The position numbers and the translations under genes are program-made. Positions 62,119-64,000 of a stretch of 64,000 nucleotides of DNA are shown piece by piece (position 1 is the stretch's first letter; the number at the start of each line of letters is the position of its first letter). Under the pieces are notes generated by a model. It was not told the DNA's origin, made no database searches, and was given only the letters and a program-made list of their open reading frames with translations. The stretch is from Kocuria carniphila (lineage in GTDB: Bacteria > Actinomycetota > Actinomycetes > Actinomycetales > Micrococcaceae), in the NCBI RefSeq assembly GCF_004136555.1, contig NZ_NOIT01000009.1:62001-126000 (forward strand), read 5' to 3'.

Positions 62119-62412
62119 TTAGAGCTCGAGCACCCGCGCGTGGATGACCGAGCGATGGTGGAGCGCGGTACGGAGGGCACGGTGGACGCCGTCCTCCAGG
62201 TAAAGCGTGCCGTTCCAGGAGACGACATGCGGGAAAAGGTCACCGAAAAAAGTGGAATCGGCGTCCAGGAGTTTTGACAGATCCAGCATGGACTGTGTGG
62301 TCACCAGGTCGGCGAGTCTCACTTGCTTGGGTGGAATTTTCGACCAGTCAGAGGGTGTGACCAGGCCGTGTTCGGGGTAGGGGCGTGAATCGCCCACGGC
62401 CTTGAAGATCAT
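62119..62412 (-). CDS. Conserved small ParB-like or antitoxin-like protein
   Basis: 97 residues. IPPKQVRLADLVTTQ, VVSWNGTLYLEDGVHRALRTALHH and HARVLEL look like a small ParB/Srx-type fold (LYLEDGVHR resembles a degenerate 'GxHR' catalytic turn). Related actinobacterial proteins are, as I recall, sometimes labelled VapB-type antitoxins, but no toxin gene is adjacent. The gene is alone, upstream of the GAF-ANTAR cluster on the same strand. No clear ribosome site is seen. Confidence 0.6.
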   Translation of the reverse strand: MIFKAVGDSRPYPEHGLVTPSDWSKIPPKQVRLADLVTTQSMLDLSKLLDADSTFFGDLFPHVVSWNGTLYLEDGVHRALRTALHHRSVIHARVLEL

Positions 62413-62471
62413 TGGTTCAGCCTAATGTGTTGCGCTCCTGCGATGAGGTGTGGTTCCGATGGGGGGACTTC

Positions 62472-63137
62472 TTACGAAACCACGCTCAAGGCCGGTCGCG
62501 CCAAAGGCAACTGAACGGGGCGGAAGTTCTGATCGAACTGGGCGCCCAGGCCACGCTGGATGAACAGAACGGTCGCATCGGTCCGTTCCTTCTGAGCTCG
62601 CTCGCTCTCGGCGCCATGACTGCGGTCCGCTGTGGACGCGAGTGAACCGTGCACGAGCTGGGTGAGCTGGGCGGGATCGGTACGGGGGAGGTAACCCTCG
62701 GACATGGCGCGTTCCAGGATGCCCACCAGGACCCCTTGGAGCTTGCCCACGTGCGCGCCCAGCTTGGCAAAATCCTCGGGTGCGAGCACGGTCTTCATCG
62801 CCTCGCCGGGGGGCAAGTGACGGCGGCTCATGTCCTCAAGCTGTGCCCGTACGTAGATGCCCAACTGATCGATGGGATTGTCGGTCTCGGTCAGATCCCG
62901 CTCCAGATCCGCGACGAACCGTTCGGTCTCGTCCAGCGCATAGGCGACCAGCAGCTCACCCATGTCCGCGAAGTAGTTGTAGACGGCGGTGCGCCCCACG
63001 CCCGCGGTCTTTGCCACCTGGGTCATGGTCAGATCGGTGAGCCCTTGGGTGTAGAGCAGTTCTCCAAACGCGGTGAGGATCGCACGCTGGGTGCGCTCTC
63101 GCTGGGCAGCGTTACTGGAGGCTGTAATGCGGGGCAT
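62472..63137 (-). CDS. TetR-family transcriptional regulator
   Basis: 221 residues. The N-terminal helix-turn-helix is at residues 12-58 (TQRAILTAFGELLYTQG, MTQVAKTAGVGRTAVYNYFADM); the C-terminal ligand domain is unassigned. The ATG is at 63137, with TGACA-N13-TGTCA immediately upstream (63139-63161), a plausible autoregulatory operator. No obvious target gene flanks it, as the neighbours are the small ParB-like gene and the pdxK/thiD-type kinase. Confidence 0.83.
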   Translation of the reverse strand: MPRITASSNAAQRERTQRAILTAFGELLYTQGLTDLTMTQVAKTAGVGRTAVYNYFADMGELLVAYALDETERFVADLERDLTETDNPIDQLGIYVRAQLEDMSRRHLPPGEAMKTVLAPEDFAKLGAHVGKLQGVLVGILERAMSEGYLPRTDPAQLTQLVHGSLASTADRSHGAESERAQKERTDATVLFIQRGLGAQFDQNFRPVQLPLARPALSVVS

Positions 63138-63138
63138 G

Positions 63139-63161
63139 ATGACACCTTATCTGATTCTGTC
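63139..63161. promoter_or_regulatory. Possible TetR operator
   Basis: TGACA (63139) and TGTCA (63157) form an inverted repeat with 13 bases between them, adjoining the TetR-family start codon. Similar TGTCA/TGAC fragments recur at 63179-63214, so more than one site may exist. Confidence 0.35.
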
Positions 63162-63298
63162 AGTAAAGCGGGGAAGGTCTGACCTAGGCGGGTGACGGTC
63201 TGTCATTACATTCAACGGCACGGGGTGCCAGATGTAATCCAGGCGCAGCGATCTCACTGAGATCTTTCAGGAAACGTCCCGCTTGTGCTCCGAAATGC

Positions 63299-63355
63299 CG
63301 ACGACGCCGCGCTCGCCGGCCCCAGCGTGGGGAACCGGTGCGCGCGGCGTCGTCG
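63299..63355 (-). terminator. Terminator with paired GCGGCGTCGTC words
   Basis: CGACGACGCCGCGC (63299-63312) is perfectly complementary to GCGCGGCGTCGTCG (63342-63355), just beyond the stop of the kinase gene on the minus strand. Both arms are copies of the dispersed word. The 29-base loop contains a smaller GCCCCAGCGTGGGG hairpin-like segment. Confidence 0.8.
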
Positions 63356-63365
63356 ATCGTGGGAG

Positions 63366-64000
63366 TCAGGACTCGGCGGCGAGCCCGCCCTGCCACAGGG
63401 ATTCGAACGGGAGGTGAGAATCGAGTCGGTGGCGGATGCCGGCGGAAACGAACGCCTTGGCGGTGCGAGCTGCGTCGATCTCGGACGCGCCCTTGGCCAG
63501 CTCGGCGGCAACCGCGGCGGCCAACGAGCAGCCCGCACCCGAGACCGGAACCTCGCCCACCTTGGGTTCGCTGAGCACCTCGAGTTCGGAGCCGTCGTAG
63601 AAGACGTCCACGGCGTCCGGGCCGGACAGACGCACGCCGCCCTTGGCCAGCACGGTGGCGCCGGAGGAATCGTGGATGCGTTTGGCGGCTTCCTTGAGAT
63701 CCTCCACGTTGTTGATCTCGTTCATGCCGGACAGCGATAACGATTCGAAGTGGTTGGGCGTCACGAACGTGGCCAACGGCAGCACCTCGGCCTTGAGCGC
63801 CTGATCAGTGTCCAGGGCCGCGCCGGGCTCTTGACCCTTGCAGATCAGCACGGGGTCCAGCACCAAGTGACGCGGCTTGAGCTCGGTCATGGCCTTGGCC
63901 ACGGTGTGGATCGTGTCCGGTGAACCGAGCATGCCGATCTTGACGGCGTCCAGGTCGTACGCGGCAGAAATGGTCTGCAGCTGATTGGCCAGGGTCTCCT
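63366..64000 (-). CDS. Pyridoxine kinase / phosphomethylpyrimidine kinase, partial
   Basis: The frame is open to the right edge, so the N-terminal part lies outside; about 210 residues are visible. DAVKIGMLGSPDTIHTV, LVLDPVLICKGQ and the C-terminal PVSGAGCSLAAAVAAELAKG anion-hole motif place it in the ribokinase-like ThiD/PdxK family. The GAGC sequence, with its cysteine, is typical of the PdxK group related to ThiD. It phosphorylates pyridoxine-type or HMP substrates with ATP. It is followed by a paired-word terminator. Confidence 0.82.
   Translation of the reverse strand, partial: ETLANQLQTISAAYDLDAVKIGMLGSPDTIHTVAKAMTELKPRHLVLDPVLICKGQEPGAALDTDQALKAEVLPLATFVTPNHFESLSLSGMNEINNVEDLKEAAKRIHDSSGATVLAKGGVRLSGPDAVDVFYDGSELEVLSEPKVGEVPVSGAGCSLAAAVAAELAKGASEIDAARTAKAFVSAGIRHRLDSHLPFESLWQGGLAAES

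Noticed and set aside
108-63354. GCGGCGTCGTC as a Chi or KOPS-type recombination/segregation signal
   Set aside because: Copies are nearly balanced between strands and often form inverted pairs at terminators, whereas such signals are strand-biased.

Overview
The window is high-GC DNA with dense, mostly short-spaced operons, GTG starts, a bacterial-type small SRP RNA, GAF-ANTAR regulators, a b558-type succinate dehydrogenase cytochrome and a SAM-IV-like riboswitch. Together these point to an actinobacterium, most likely a member of the Micrococcaceae or a close relative; the genus cannot be fixed from the sequence alone. Nearly everything is chromosomal and housekeeping in character. There is no complete insertion sequence, prophage or CRISPR array.

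Layout. 1-11.1 kb holds catabolic genes: a CitE/HpcH-type lyase end, a FAD oxidoreductase with a MarR regulator, a DUF2243-CtaG pair, an AtoE-type transporter flanked by two paralogous GNAT acetyltransferases, a zinc alcohol dehydrogenase, and 3-hydroxyisobutyrate dehydrogenase with an MHS transporter divergent from a LysR regulator. 11.2-16.3 kb is a complete biotin operon (bioB-A-F-D) divergent from a TetR regulator that looks like BioQ. Two palindromic operators cover an apparently leaderless bioB promoter. 16.5-26.8 kb carries an FGGY kinase, ilvD, an amino-acid permease with ornithine cyclodeaminase, an alanine/sodium symporter and a YkvI-type membrane protein.

26.9-36.1 kb is the most unusual part. 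metY (coupled to a CoA-binding protein gene), acs and a DmoA/NtaA-like flavin monooxygenase each carry a SAM riboswitch of the SAM-I/SAM-IV clan. In the acs case the start codon itself forms the closing helix of the aptamer. Between metY and acs lies a two-gene succinate dehydrogenase operon (sdhC-sdhB) with no flavoprotein gene. Two unrelated arrays of short tandem repeats fill the acs upstream region.

36.2-51.1 kb contains cardiolipin synthase, purL-purQ-purS, a GH15 enzyme, a Rieske protein operon, lysC, recR and a very long dnaX. 51.1-56 kb has the SRP RNA, tRNA-Ser(GGA), a gene-poor stretch and secreted proteins including two secreted nuclease-fold enzymes. 56-64 kb has a pRiA4b ORF-3 protein, class I fumarase, a GAF-ANTAR/STAS regulatory cluster, a TetR regulator and a partial PdxK/ThiD kinase.

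Across the whole window an 11-base word (GCGGCGTCGTC, usually within AGCGGCGTCGTCG) occurs at 21 places by eye, in both orientations. It is read in different frames in genes and repeatedly forms inverted pairs at transcription terminators. This is the arrangement known for DNA uptake sequences in Neisseria and Pasteurellaceae, and I regard it, together with the acs riboswitch, as the main candidate novelty.
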